Below, piece after piece: positions 34,794 to 42,953 of a stretch of DNA of 64,000 nt (positions are counted from its first letter, which is position 1; each line of letters begins with the position of its first letter). The notes below the pieces were generated by a model. The model did not search any database. It saw only the letters and a program-made list of their open reading frames with translations, and was not told where the DNA came from. The position numbers were made by a program, and so were the translations under genes. The stretch comes from Qipengyuania sp. JC766 (GTDB taxonomy: Bacteria > Pseudomonadota > Alphaproteobacteria > Sphingomonadales > Sphingomonadaceae). The stretch is from contig NZ_JBFEFL010000001.1 of NCBI RefSeq assembly GCF_040717445.1, positions 434,001 through 498,000 of the forward strand, read 5' to 3'.

Positions 34794-37442
34794 ATGGCGG
34801 GCCTCCCAACAGAGCAGCGCGTGCACGATCGTGCGCACCGTACGCATTCGCCTGCCCGCGCCAGCCTGCGCGTCGTGGAGGAGGAGCAGGCACCGCCCGA
34901 ACCGGAACGCAGGGCCCCTGTGAACCGGCGCGGACCGAACCGCGTGGTCGAGACCAAGGACGTCAAGACGATCGTGCCGCGCGACTGGTGGCGGATCGGG
35001 ATCGTCTATGCGCTGGTCCTGCTCGTCTGCGGTATATCCACCTTCAGCATCCCACCGATCGAATCCTTCGGTTCGGGTATCCTCGCCATCTGGATTTCCG
35101 GAGCGGGCTGGTGGGTCGCGCGCGCCAAGGACGGCGTGGTCGGATACCGGCCGCTCGACGTGCTTATCGCATGGAGCGTCATTCTCGCGCCGATGGTCTG
35201 CCTCGGCCTTTCCATGGGTCTGTGGGTTTCGCTCGACGGGCTGGACTGGCGCTGGGCCGTCGCGGGAATCGTGTGCACCAACGCGATCGGGGCCAGCCTG
35301 CTGACGGGCCGCGTGCCCCAGCAGTTCGCGGCGTGGTTCGCCGGCTGGGTTCCGCTCGCCCTCATCGAAGGCTCGACCATTTCGATCGCCGCGCTGGTGC
35401 TCGGCGGCATCTGCGCGCTCGCCGCCGCCCGGCACCAGATCGCCATCGTGCGTGCGCTGCTGGAAGACGACCAGAAGCTGAAGCGGGTGCGCAATCGCGC
35501 ACTCCACATCCTGACCGATTACGAGGATACAGGCCTCGGCTGGTTCTGGGAAACCGACCGGCGCGGGCAGATCACCTACCTATCGCCGCAGATCATCCGG
35601 ATCCTCGATCGGGAGCGCGAGGAGATCATGAATCGCCCGTTCCTCGAACTGTTCGATCTCGCCAACGAACGCGAGGACGGGGAACGAACGCTCAGCTTCC
35701 ACCTTTCCGCGCGCTCCTCGTTCCAGGAGATCGGGGTGCGCGCCGCGGTCGGCAGCGAGGAACGCTGGTGGTCCGTCAGCGGCCGTCCTGCCTATGACGA
35801 GTTCGGCAATTACCAGGGATTCCGCGGTTCGGGCACCGACCTGACCGAGAAGCGCCGCAGCGAGAAACAGGCGACGCGCTTGGCCCGTTTCGATTCCCTC
35901 ACGGGTCTCGCCAACCGCCATCAGATGTCGCAGCTGCTGGGCAAGTTGCTCGCCGCGCCGATGGAGCGGCAGCGCGAATGCAGCGTCATGCTGCTCGACC
36001 TAGACCGGTTCAAGCACGTCAACGATACGCTCGGCCATCCGTCGGGCGACGAACTGCTCAAGCAGGTTGCGCAGCGGCTCCAGCGCACGCTGGGCGATCT
36101 GGGGGAAGTCGGCCGGCTGGGTGGTGACGAATTCAAGATCCTGATCCCGGGCCGCATGGAGCGCGCCGAGCTCGCCCATGTCGCGAACGAGATCATCCAC
36201 GCCCTCTCGCAGCCCTATACGATCAGCGGTCACCGGGCGAGCATCGGCACTTCGGTCGGGATCGCGATCGCACCCGACGATGGCAAGACGAGCGAGGACC
36301 TGATCCGCAACGCCGACCTCGCGCTCTACGCGGCAAAGGACGGTGGGCGCGGGCGGTACCATTTCTATTCCAGCGAGCTGCATTCGGCCGCCGAAGAGCG
36401 CACGAAGCTGGAACAGGACCTGCGCGACGCGATCGCCAAGGGCGAGCTCGACCTGTTCTACCAGCCTTTCGTCGATGCGAAGACGGAGACGATCTCCGGC
36501 TTCGAGGCGCTGCTTCGCTGGAACCACCCGAAGGACGGCTGGATGTCGCCCGCCAAGTTCATCCCGGTTGCGGAAGATACCGGGCTGATCATGCAGATCG
36601 GCGAGTGGGCCATTCGCAAGGCGTGCGACGATCTGGCGCGCTGGCCAGCCTCCATCCGGTGTGCGGTCAACGTTTCGCCGGTGCAGTTCGCCAATCCGCA
36701 GCTGCCGTCGGTCATCACCAACGCGATCGCCTCGTCCCAGATCGATCCCTCGCGTCTCGAACTGGAAATCACCGAAAGCGTATTCCTGTCGGACGACATC
36801 AATACCGACGCCATGTTCTCGGCGCTCAAGCGCATCGGCGTGCGGCTGGCGCTGGACGATTTCGGGACGGGCTACTCCTCGCTCGGCTATCTGAAGAAGG
36901 CGCCATTCGACAAGATCAAGATCGACCAGAGCTTCGTGCGCGGGGCCACGCAAGCGGGCAGCCGCAACGGCGCGATCATCACGTCGATCACCGGGCTCGC
37001 GAACTCGCTCGGCATGGATACCACGGCCGAAGGTGTGGAGACGATGGACGAACTGGTCCTCGTGCGCGACCTCGGCTGCAGCCACGTTCAGGGCTATCTC
37101 TATTCGAAGGCGATCGACGGGGAAACCGCGTCGGCCATGCTCGAGGACGGTCTGCGCCTCAATCCGGTCGGGCCGCGCGCGGCGCGCGAACATCGCCAGA
37201 AGACCCTGCGCCAGACCATGCTGGAGCATGAAGGCCAGTTCTACTCCGCCCGGATCCGCAACCTTTCGCGCGGGGGCGCCATGGTGGAAGGTCTCTGGAA
37301 CGTGCCGGTGGGTACGCGATTCAGGATCGCGCTCGACGCGGAGAAGATCGTCGGCGCCACGGCGATGTGGAGCGACGAGAACCGCATGGGGCTGCGTTTT
37401 CACGAGCGGATCGATACCAGCCTCCTGGCGCCGGGCGGATGA
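34794..37442 (+). CDS. Membrane-bound PAS-GGDEF-EAL-PilZ protein
   Basis: An 882-residue cyclic-di-GMP enzyme. Order: about five membrane helices (residues 50-220), PAS (DTGLGWFWETDRRGQITYLS), GGDEF domain with intact GGDEF but no RxxD inhibitory site five residues before it, EAL domain with GFEALLRW, NVSPVQF, LELEITES, LDDFGTGYSSL, KIKIDQSFV and AEGVET all intact, and a C-terminal PilZ domain with NLSRGG. Both making and breaking activities look possible. In the PilZ domain the first Arg of RxxxR is Gln (QKTLR). An upstream in-frame ATG at 34695 would add 33 unconvincing residues. Confidence 0.92.
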   Translation: MAGLPTEQRVHDRAHRTHSPARASLRVVEEEQAPPEPERRAPVNRRGPNRVVETKDVKTIVPRDWWRIGIVYALVLLVCGISTFSIPPIESFGSGILAIWISGAGWWVARAKDGVVGYRPLDVLIAWSVILAPMVCLGLSMGLWVSLDGLDWRWAVAGIVCTNAIGASLLTGRVPQQFAAWFAGWVPLALIEGSTISIAALVLGGICALAAARHQIAIVRALLEDDQKLKRVRNRALHILTDYEDTGLGWFWETDRRGQITYLSPQIIRILDREREEIMNRPFLELFDLANEREDGERTLSFHLSARSSFQEIGVRAAVGSEERWWSVSGRPAYDEFGNYQGFRGSGTDLTEKRRSEKQATRLARFDSLTGLANRHQMSQLLGKLLAAPMERQRECSVMLLDLDRFKHVNDTLGHPSGDELLKQVAQRLQRTLGDLGEVGRLGGDEFKILIPGRMERAELAHVANEIIHALSQPYTISGHRASIGTSVGIAIAPDDGKTSEDLIRNADLALYAAKDGGRGRYHFYSSELHSAAEERTKLEQDLRDAIAKGELDLFYQPFVDAKTETISGFEALLRWNHPKDGWMSPAKFIPVAEDTGLIMQIGEWAIRKACDDLARWPASIRCAVNVSPVQFANPQLPSVITNAIASSQIDPSRLELEITESVFLSDDINTDAMFSALKRIGVRLALDDFGTGYSSLGYLKKAPFDKIKIDQSFVRGATQAGSRNGAIITSITGLANSLGMDTTAEGVETMDELVLVRDLGCSHVQGYLYSKAIDGETASAMLEDGLRLNPVGPRAAREHRQKTLRQTMLEHEGQFYSARIRNLSRGGAMVEGLWNVPVGTRFRIALDAEKIVGATAMWSDENRMGLRFHERIDTSLLAPGG

Positions 37443-37617
37443 CCGCGATGGTGCGCAATTCGACACTCGCGGACTTCCATCAAGTAATGGCGATGACGCT
37501 TGGGGCGGACGTCTGCGCGCAGTTCAAAGGATGGATCCCGCGCTCTGCTTCGCACGATGTCCTTTCACTCTTGGCCAAAGAAAAACACCGTCCCTCTGCC
37601 AGCGAAGCTCAATATAT

Positions 37618-37633
37618 TAACGAACGGTCGTTA
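37618..37633. promoter_or_regulatory. Operator-like inverted repeat before the second c-di-GMP gene
   Basis: TAACGA-ACGG-TCGTTA is a perfect 6-bp inverted repeat with a 4-nt spacer in an AT-richer patch, 37 nt before the TTG start. It could be a protein-binding site or an mRNA hairpin. Confidence 0.35.
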
Positions 37634-37670
37634 GCTGGCGTAACAATCGATAGTCTGGGGTTGTCGTAAC

Positions 37671-39890
37671 TTGGGTGCCAACAGCATCTTGTCGAAATTT
37701 TCGCGTCAGGACGTGGGTGGCTCCGCGTCCGACGATGCTGCGTCGTGCCCGGTCGTCCCGATTGCGGATCACCAGCGGATCGAGTTGCTCGACAGCCTTG
37801 AAAGTCTCGACATCGGCTGGTTCTGGGCCACCGATACGGAAGGCCGGCTGACCTACCTCACCGCAAGCGCCGCGGCCTCGCTCGGCGTCGAGCGGAGCGC
37901 CATTATCGGGCGCAAGCTCACCGAAGTGGTCGTCGCGGACCGGTCGGAGGACGACGAGGGCCGCGAGCGGCCGCTCGCATTCCAGCTCGGTGCGCGCAAC
38001 GCCTTTGTCGACGTGCCGGTGAAGCCGGTCGACGGCAGCACGGGCGTGCCGACCTGGTGGGAGATTTCCGGCAAGCCGTGCTTCGACGCGGAAAACGAGT
38101 TCGTCGGCTATCGCGGCCGCGCGCGCGACGTTAGCCATTCGCGCCAGCACTCGATCGACGCATCGCGGCTGGCGAAGTTCGATACGCTGACGGGGCTGGC
38201 CAACCGGCACCGCATGGAAAGCCAGCTTCGCAAGACGCTGAAGGCCTATCAGGCGTCCAAGCGCAGTTGCGCGTTGCTGATGCTCGATCTCGACCGGTTC
38301 AAGCAGGTCAACGATACGCTTGGCCATCCTGCGGGCGACGAACTCCTCAAGCAGGTCGCGCAGCGCCTCGTGAAGATCGTCGGGAAGCATGCGGAGATCG
38401 GCCGCCTGGGCGGGGACGAATTCCAGATCATCCTGCCGGACGTGGACGACCGCGGCCGTTTGGGCGACCTCGGCAAGCGCCTGATCCAGATGATCTCGCA
38501 GCCATACTCGATCGACGGCAGCCGCGCGATCATCGGGACGTCGGTGGGCATCGCCATCGCGCCCTATGACGGGATCGACGCGGAAGAGCTGGTCAGCAGC
38601 GCCGACCTCGCGCTCTACGCCGCGAAGGGCAACGGGCGTGGGCAGTATCGCTTCTTCTCCAGCGACCTCAAGGACGGTGCCCGGCAGCGCAAGCAGATCG
38701 AGGAAGACCTGCGCGATGCGCTCGCCAAGGACGAGCTGCGCCTGCACTACCAGCCGCTGATCAAGGCCGGATCGGACGAGGCCGCCTGTTTCGAAGCGCT
38801 GATGCGCTGGGAACACGCGGAAGACGGTTTCATCAGTCCCGGCCAGTTCATCCCGATCGCCGAAGAGACCAGCATCATCACCGATCTGGGCGAGTGGGCC
38901 CTGATGCGCGCCTGCCGCGATTGTGCCGAATGGCCGGGCGACATCAAGGTCGCGGTCAACGTGTCCGCGGTCCAGTTCAGCGACGAGAACTTCCTCGGCG
39001 TGGTGGAACGCGCGCTCGCCTCCAGCGGACTCGACCCGCAGCGGCTCGAGCTCGAGATCACCGAGAGTGTGTTCATGGGCGATCCGCACGCGACCAGCCG
39101 GATGTTCAAGCAGTTGAAGCGCCTCGGCGTGCGACTTGCGCTGGACGATTTCGGGACGGGCTATTCCTCTCTCGGCTACCTGCGCAACGCGCCCTTCGAC
39201 AAGATCAAGATCGACCAGAGCTTCGTGCGCGGGGCGACGGAGCCGGACAACAACAACGCCGCGATCATCACCGCCATCGTCAGCCTGGCGGACGCGCTGG
39301 GCATGGACACGGTCGCGGAAGGCGTTGAATCGGAAGACGAGCTCGCCCTGGTGACGGAGCGCGGCGCGACCCTCATCCAAGGCTTCATCTATTCCGGAGC
39401 GCTGGCACAGGACGTGCTGCTCGGGCGGTTCGAGGACGGCACCATCCAGTTCGAGAAGAAGGGCCCGGCCAAGCACCGCTCCGAGCGGCGCACCGTGTTC
39501 CGACGCGTCGGCCTGATCCACGAGGACCATCGCTACGAGGTCATGCTGCGCAACCTGTCGCGCACCGGGGCGATGATCGAGGGCTTGCTGGACGTGCCGA
39601 TCGGCACCGATCTCGTGCTGGACCTGGGGGCGGGGCAGCTCGCAGTCGCCAAGGTACGCCGCTCGCACGAGGCGGTGCAGGGCATCGAGTTCGAAGTGCC
39701 GCTCATCAGCGACGGGGCCGACGGCCTGTGCACCCGCCACCGGGTCAGCCCCTACGCGCTGGCCGCCGCCGGGATGCCGCTCGCCGCGCTTCCGCCGGGT
39801 AACTACCCGCTGCTGCGCGACGCCCCGGTGTCCGAAGGCGGATCGCGCCCGTCCTTCCTCCAAGTCGATCTCACGCAGCGCTTCAACTGA
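37671..39890 (+). CDS. Soluble PAS-GGDEF-EAL-PilZ protein
   Basis: A 739-residue paralogue of the upstream gene, lacking membrane helices. Order: PAS (SLDIGWFWATDTEGRLTYL near residue 45), GGDEF with intact GGDEF and no RxxD site, EAL with CFEALMRWE, NVSAVQF, LDDFGTGYSSL, IKIDQSFV and AEGVESEDEL, then PilZ with RTVFR and NLSRTG, a complete cyclic-di-GMP-binding signature, and an extra C-terminal tail of about 70 residues. The start is a TTG at 37671. The close similarity of the GGDEF and EAL parts to the upstream gene points to tandem duplication. Confidence 0.92.
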   Translation: MGANSILSKFSRQDVGGSASDDAASCPVVPIADHQRIELLDSLESLDIGWFWATDTEGRLTYLTASAAASLGVERSAIIGRKLTEVVVADRSEDDEGRERPLAFQLGARNAFVDVPVKPVDGSTGVPTWWEISGKPCFDAENEFVGYRGRARDVSHSRQHSIDASRLAKFDTLTGLANRHRMESQLRKTLKAYQASKRSCALLMLDLDRFKQVNDTLGHPAGDELLKQVAQRLVKIVGKHAEIGRLGGDEFQIILPDVDDRGRLGDLGKRLIQMISQPYSIDGSRAIIGTSVGIAIAPYDGIDAEELVSSADLALYAAKGNGRGQYRFFSSDLKDGARQRKQIEEDLRDALAKDELRLHYQPLIKAGSDEAACFEALMRWEHAEDGFISPGQFIPIAEETSIITDLGEWALMRACRDCAEWPGDIKVAVNVSAVQFSDENFLGVVERALASSGLDPQRLELEITESVFMGDPHATSRMFKQLKRLGVRLALDDFGTGYSSLGYLRNAPFDKIKIDQSFVRGATEPDNNNAAIITAIVSLADALGMDTVAEGVESEDELALVTERGATLIQGFIYSGALAQDVLLGRFEDGTIQFEKKGPAKHRSERRTVFRRVGLIHEDHRYEVMLRNLSRTGAMIEGLLDVPIGTDLVLDLGAGQLAVAKVRRSHEAVQGIEFEVPLISDGADGLCTRHRVSPYALAAAGMPLAALPPGNYPLLRDAPVSEGGSRPSFLQVDLTQRFN

Positions 39891-39941
39891 CCCGTCGATC
39901 GCTGCTGACAAGGCGGCAGAGCGCCGCTATCTGCGGCGGCG

Positions 39942-41759
39942 ATGACCGACCTTTCCAAGATCCGCAATTTTTCAATAATCGCCCACATCGACCATGGGAA
40001 GTCCACTCTGGCGGATCGGTTGATCCAGCTTTGCGGGGGGTTGACCGAGCGGGAGATGCGCGAGCAAGTCCTTGATAACATGGACATCGAGAAGGAACGC
40101 GGGATCACCATCAAGGCGCAGACCGTGCGCCTCGACTACACCGCGTCCGATGGCGAGACCTACGAGCTCAACCTCATGGACACGCCCGGCCATGTCGACT
40201 TCGCCTACGAGGTCAGCCGTTCCCTCGCCGCGTGCGAGGGCGCGCTGCTGGTGGTGGACGCGGCGCAGGGGGTCGAGGCGCAGACGCTCGCCAACGTCTA
40301 CCAGTCGGTCGAGCACGACCACGAGATCGTCCCCGTCATCAACAAGATCGACCTGCCCGCCGCCGAGCCCGAAAAGGTCAAGCTCGAGATCGAGGAGATC
40401 ATCGGCCTGCCCGCGGACGACGCGGTCCTCACCAGCGCCAAGTCCGGCATCGGGGTGGAGGACGTGCTCGAGGCGATCGTCCAGCGCATCCCGCCACCCA
40501 CCGGCGACCGCGCCGCGCCGCTGAAGGCCAGCCTGGTCGACAGTTGGTACGACCCGTATCTGGGCGTCGTCATCCTGGTCCGCGTCATCGACGGCTGGAT
40601 CAAGAAGGGGCTGGAAGTGCGCTTCATGCAGGGCGGCACGCAGCACCTGGTCGACCGGGTCGGCTGCTTCACCCCCAAGCGCACCGACCTGGCGGAGCTG
40701 GGCCCGGGCGAGATCGGCTTCATCACCGCGCAGATCAAGGAGGTGGAGCAGGCCCGCGTCGGCGACACCATCACCACGGTCAAGGCGGGCGCGGACAAGG
40801 CGCTGCCCGGCTACAAGGAAGTGCAGCCGGTGGTGTTCTGCGGCCTGTTCCCGGTGGACGCGGCCGAGTTCGAGAAGCTGCGCGAATCCATCGGCAAGCT
40901 GCGCCTCAACGATGCCAGCTTCAGTTACGAGATGGAAAGCTCCGCCGCGCTGGGCTTCGGCTTTCGCGCCGGGTTCCTCGGCCTCCTGCACCTGGAAATC
41001 ATCCAGGAACGCCTCAGCCGCGAATACGACCTTGATCTCATCACCACCGCGCCCAGCGTCGTCTACCGCGTGCACCTCGGCCATACGAAGAACGAGGATG
41101 CCAAGACGATCGAGATCCACAACCCGGCCGACTGGCCGGACGTCAACCGGATCGAGATGGTGGAGGAACCCTGGATCAAGGCCACCATCTACACGCCCGA
41201 CGAATATCTCGGCGCGATCCTGAAGCTGTGCCAGGACCGGCGCGGCATCCAGACGAACCTGACCTATGTCGGCGGCCGCGCGCAGGTGAGCTACGAACTG
41301 CCGCTGAACGAGGTCGTGTTTGACTTCTACGACCGGCTGAAGAGCATCAGCCGCGGCTATGCCAGCTTCGATTACGAGCAGATCGGCCTGCGCGAAGGCG
41401 ACCTCGTGAAGATGAACATCCTCGTCAACAACGAGCCGGTGGATGCGTTGTCATTGATCGTCCACCGCGGCGTGGCGGAGGAACGCGGCCGCGGCATGTG
41501 CGAGCGCCTGAAAGACCTGATCCCGCGCCACCTGTTCAAGATCCCCATCCAGGCCGCGATCGGCGGCAAGATCATCGCCCGCGAAACCATCGCCGCGCTG
41601 CGCAAGGACGTGACCGCCAAATGCTACGGCGGCGACATCACTCGGAAGAAGAAGCTGTTGGAAAAGCAGAAGAAGGGCAAGGCCCGGATGCGCGAGTACG
41701 GGAACGTGAGCATCCCGCAGGAGGCGTTCATCGCCGCGCTGCGGATGGGGGAGGAGTGA
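39942..41759 (+). CDS. lepA: Translation elongation factor 4 (LepA)
   Basis: Ribosome-associated GTPase. The 605-residue product begins [20 protein letters not shown] with the G1 loop [13 protein letters not shown], switch regions [16 protein letters not shown] and [19 protein letters not shown], and the LepA-specific C-terminal domain ending with [19 protein letters not shown]. Length is standard. It follows the second c-di-GMP gene by 51 nt and marks the left border of the accessory metal region. Confidence 0.98.
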   Translation: MTDLSKIRNFSIIAHIDHGKSTLADRLIQLCGGLTEREMREQVLDNMDIEKERGITIKAQTVRLDYTASDGETYELNLMDTPGHVDFAYEVSRSLAACEGALLVVDAAQGVEAQTLANVYQSVEHDHEIVPVINKIDLPAAEPEKVKLEIEEIIGLPADDAVLTSAKSGIGVEDVLEAIVQRIPPPTGDRAAPLKASLVDSWYDPYLGVVILVRVIDGWIKKGLEVRFMQGGTQHLVDRVGCFTPKRTDLAELGPGEIGFITAQIKEVEQARVGDTITTVKAGADKALPGYKEVQPVVFCGLFPVDAAEFEKLRESIGKLRLNDASFSYEMESSAALGFGFRAGFLGLLHLEIIQERLSREYDLDLITTAPSVVYRVHLGHTKNEDAKTIEIHNPADWPDVNRIEMVEEPWIKATIYTPDEYLGAILKLCQDRRGIQTNLTYVGGRAQVSYELPLNEVVFDFYDRLKSISRGYASFDYEQIGLREGDLVKMNILVNNEPVDALSLIVHRGVAEERGRGMCERLKDLIPRHLFKIPIQAAIGGKIIARETIAALRKDVTAKCYGGDITRKKKLLEKQKKGKARMREYGNVSIPQEAFIAALRMGEE

Positions 41760-41834
41760 GAGCGACTTTGCGCCTTCATTTCGGCCATTTCAATCCTTCG
41801 TTGACGCGCTCGTTAGCGGACAACTGTTCGGACT

Positions 41835-42233
41835 TCACGCGGCGGCATGGCGGCCAAGGCTCTCGATAATCTGGCACTCGCCGATTTTGTCCGCCTCGCA
41901 GGACCGTAACATCTCTCCCAATTCGTCGCGCAGTGCCGTGAGATCGACGATCTTGCGCTCGACTTCGGCCAATTGCTGTTGGACCAACCGGTCGACGTCC
42001 TGGCACGGCTTTTCATTGTGATCGGATAGGGCGAGCAATTCGCGGACCTGTGCCATGGTGAACCCGAGCTCGCGTGCGCGACGCACGAATGTCAGCGTCA
42101 CCAGATGATCGTCGGCGTAATCGCGGTAGTTGCTGTCGGTTCGGTCGGCTGCTGGCAGAATACCCTCGCGCTCGTAATACCGAATAGTCTCCGCCTTCGT
42201 GCCGGTCGCCTTTGCCAGTTCTCCGATACGCAT
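41835..42233 (-). CDS. MerR-family metal-responsive regulator (CadR/PbrR-like)
   Basis: A 132-residue regulator. The N-terminal helix-turn-helix MRIGELAKATGTKAETIRYY is followed by the wing YEREGILPAADRTDSNYRDY, a dimerisation helix (80-110) and a metal loop. Cysteines fall at 77, 112 and 120, close to the Cys77/112/119 set I recall for CadR, so Cd, Pb, Zn or similar is likely, but the metal cannot be fixed. It is divergent from the CDF transporter; an AAGG of the operator's right arm also lies 8 nt before its ATG and can act as ribosome site. Confidence 0.9.
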   Translation of the reverse strand: MRIGELAKATGTKAETIRYYEREGILPAADRTDSNYRDYADDHLVTLTFVRRARELGFTMAQVRELLALSDHNEKPCQDVDRLVQQQLAEVERKIVDLTALRDELGEMLRSCEADKIGECQIIESLGRHAAA

Positions 42234-42236
42234 CGC

Positions 42237-42267
42237 TTGACCTTGTAGCTGCTACAAGGTGCATATG
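42237..42267 (+). promoter_or_regulatory. MerR-type promoter with perfect dyad operator
   Basis: TTGACC at 42237-42242 serves as -35 and CATATG (42262-42267) as a likely -10, a 19-nt spacer as in MerR-activated promoters. The spacer holds a perfect dyad: arms ACCTTGTAGC (42240-42249) and GCTACAAGGT (42251-42260) around one base. The transporter's AAGGAG is at 42289-42294. Confidence 0.88.
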
Positions 42268-42300
42268 CCCCTGCGACTCGAACGTTGCAAGGAGCGCGGC

Positions 42301-42921
42301 ATGGGCAAATCCTGCTGCCAGACACCCGAACCGGACCAAAATGCGCACAACAACCCGCGCTGGCGCTCGATCCTGTGGATCGCGCTGATTGCCAACGCGG
42401 CGATGTTCGTCGTCGAGATCGTCGCGGGCGTGGCCGCCGATTCGCGCGCGCTCCAGGCCGACGCGCTCGATTTCTTCGGCGACGCTGCCAATTACGCCAT
42501 CAGTCTGGGCGTGGCTGGCTTGGCGCTGGCGTGGCGGGCGAAGGCCGCCCTGTTCAAGGCCGCGACGATGCTGGCCTTCGGACTGTGGGTGATCGGCTAT
42601 GCACTCTATGGCCTCGTCGCCGGATCGAACCCGGAACCGCAGACGATGGGCGTGATCGGCGCGCTGGCGCTAGCCGTGAACGTCATCGTGGCGCTCATGC
42701 TGTTCCGTTACCGCGAAGGTGATGCGAACATGCGCTCGGTCTGGATCTGCTCGCGCAATGACGCGATCGGAAACATCGCTGTGCTTGGCGCAGCGCTCAG
42801 CGTGTTCGGCACCGGACAGGCCTGGCCCGACCTGCTGGTCGCCAGCATCATGGCTGGCCTCGCCCTGTGGGGCGCCGCCGAAGTTTTCGTTCAGGCCCGC
42901 CGCGAACTCGCGCACGGGTAA
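42301..42921 (+). CDS. Short cation diffusion facilitator-like transporter
   Basis: A 206-residue inner-membrane protein with about six helices, similar to CDF (CzcD-like) efflux proteins but without their cytoplasmic C-terminal domain. TM2 carries QADALDFFGDAANY (Asp pair) and TM5 SRNDAIGNIAV, the positions of CDF metal ligands. The N-terminus has a Cys pair (MGKSCCQTPE). AAGGAG 6 nt upstream fixes the ATG at 42301; an earlier in-frame ATG at 42259 lies inside the operator. It is controlled by the MerR dyad and precedes the TonB receptor by 32 nt. Confidence 0.85.
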   Translation: MGKSCCQTPEPDQNAHNNPRWRSILWIALIANAAMFVVEIVAGVAADSRALQADALDFFGDAANYAISLGVAGLALAWRAKAALFKAATMLAFGLWVIGYALYGLVAGSNPEPQTMGVIGALALAVNVIVALMLFRYREGDANMRSVWICSRNDAIGNIAVLGAALSVFGTGQAWPDLLVASIMAGLALWGAAEVFVQARRELAHG

Positions 42922-42953
42922 GCCTCCGAATTCGTTTCAGAGAAAGACCAATC

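Noticed and set aside
37439-37669. A 76-codon frame between the two cyclic-di-GMP genes, overlapping the first by ATGA
   Set aside because: The position invites a coupled small gene, but there is no ribosome site and no conserved-looking core, and its second half covers the AT-rich inverted repeat. Left out, though ribosome profiling could revive it.
37617-39911. A 764-codon minus-strand frame opposite the second cyclic-di-GMP gene
   Set aside because: It mirrors a clear PAS-GGDEF-EAL-PilZ gene and has no domain of its own.
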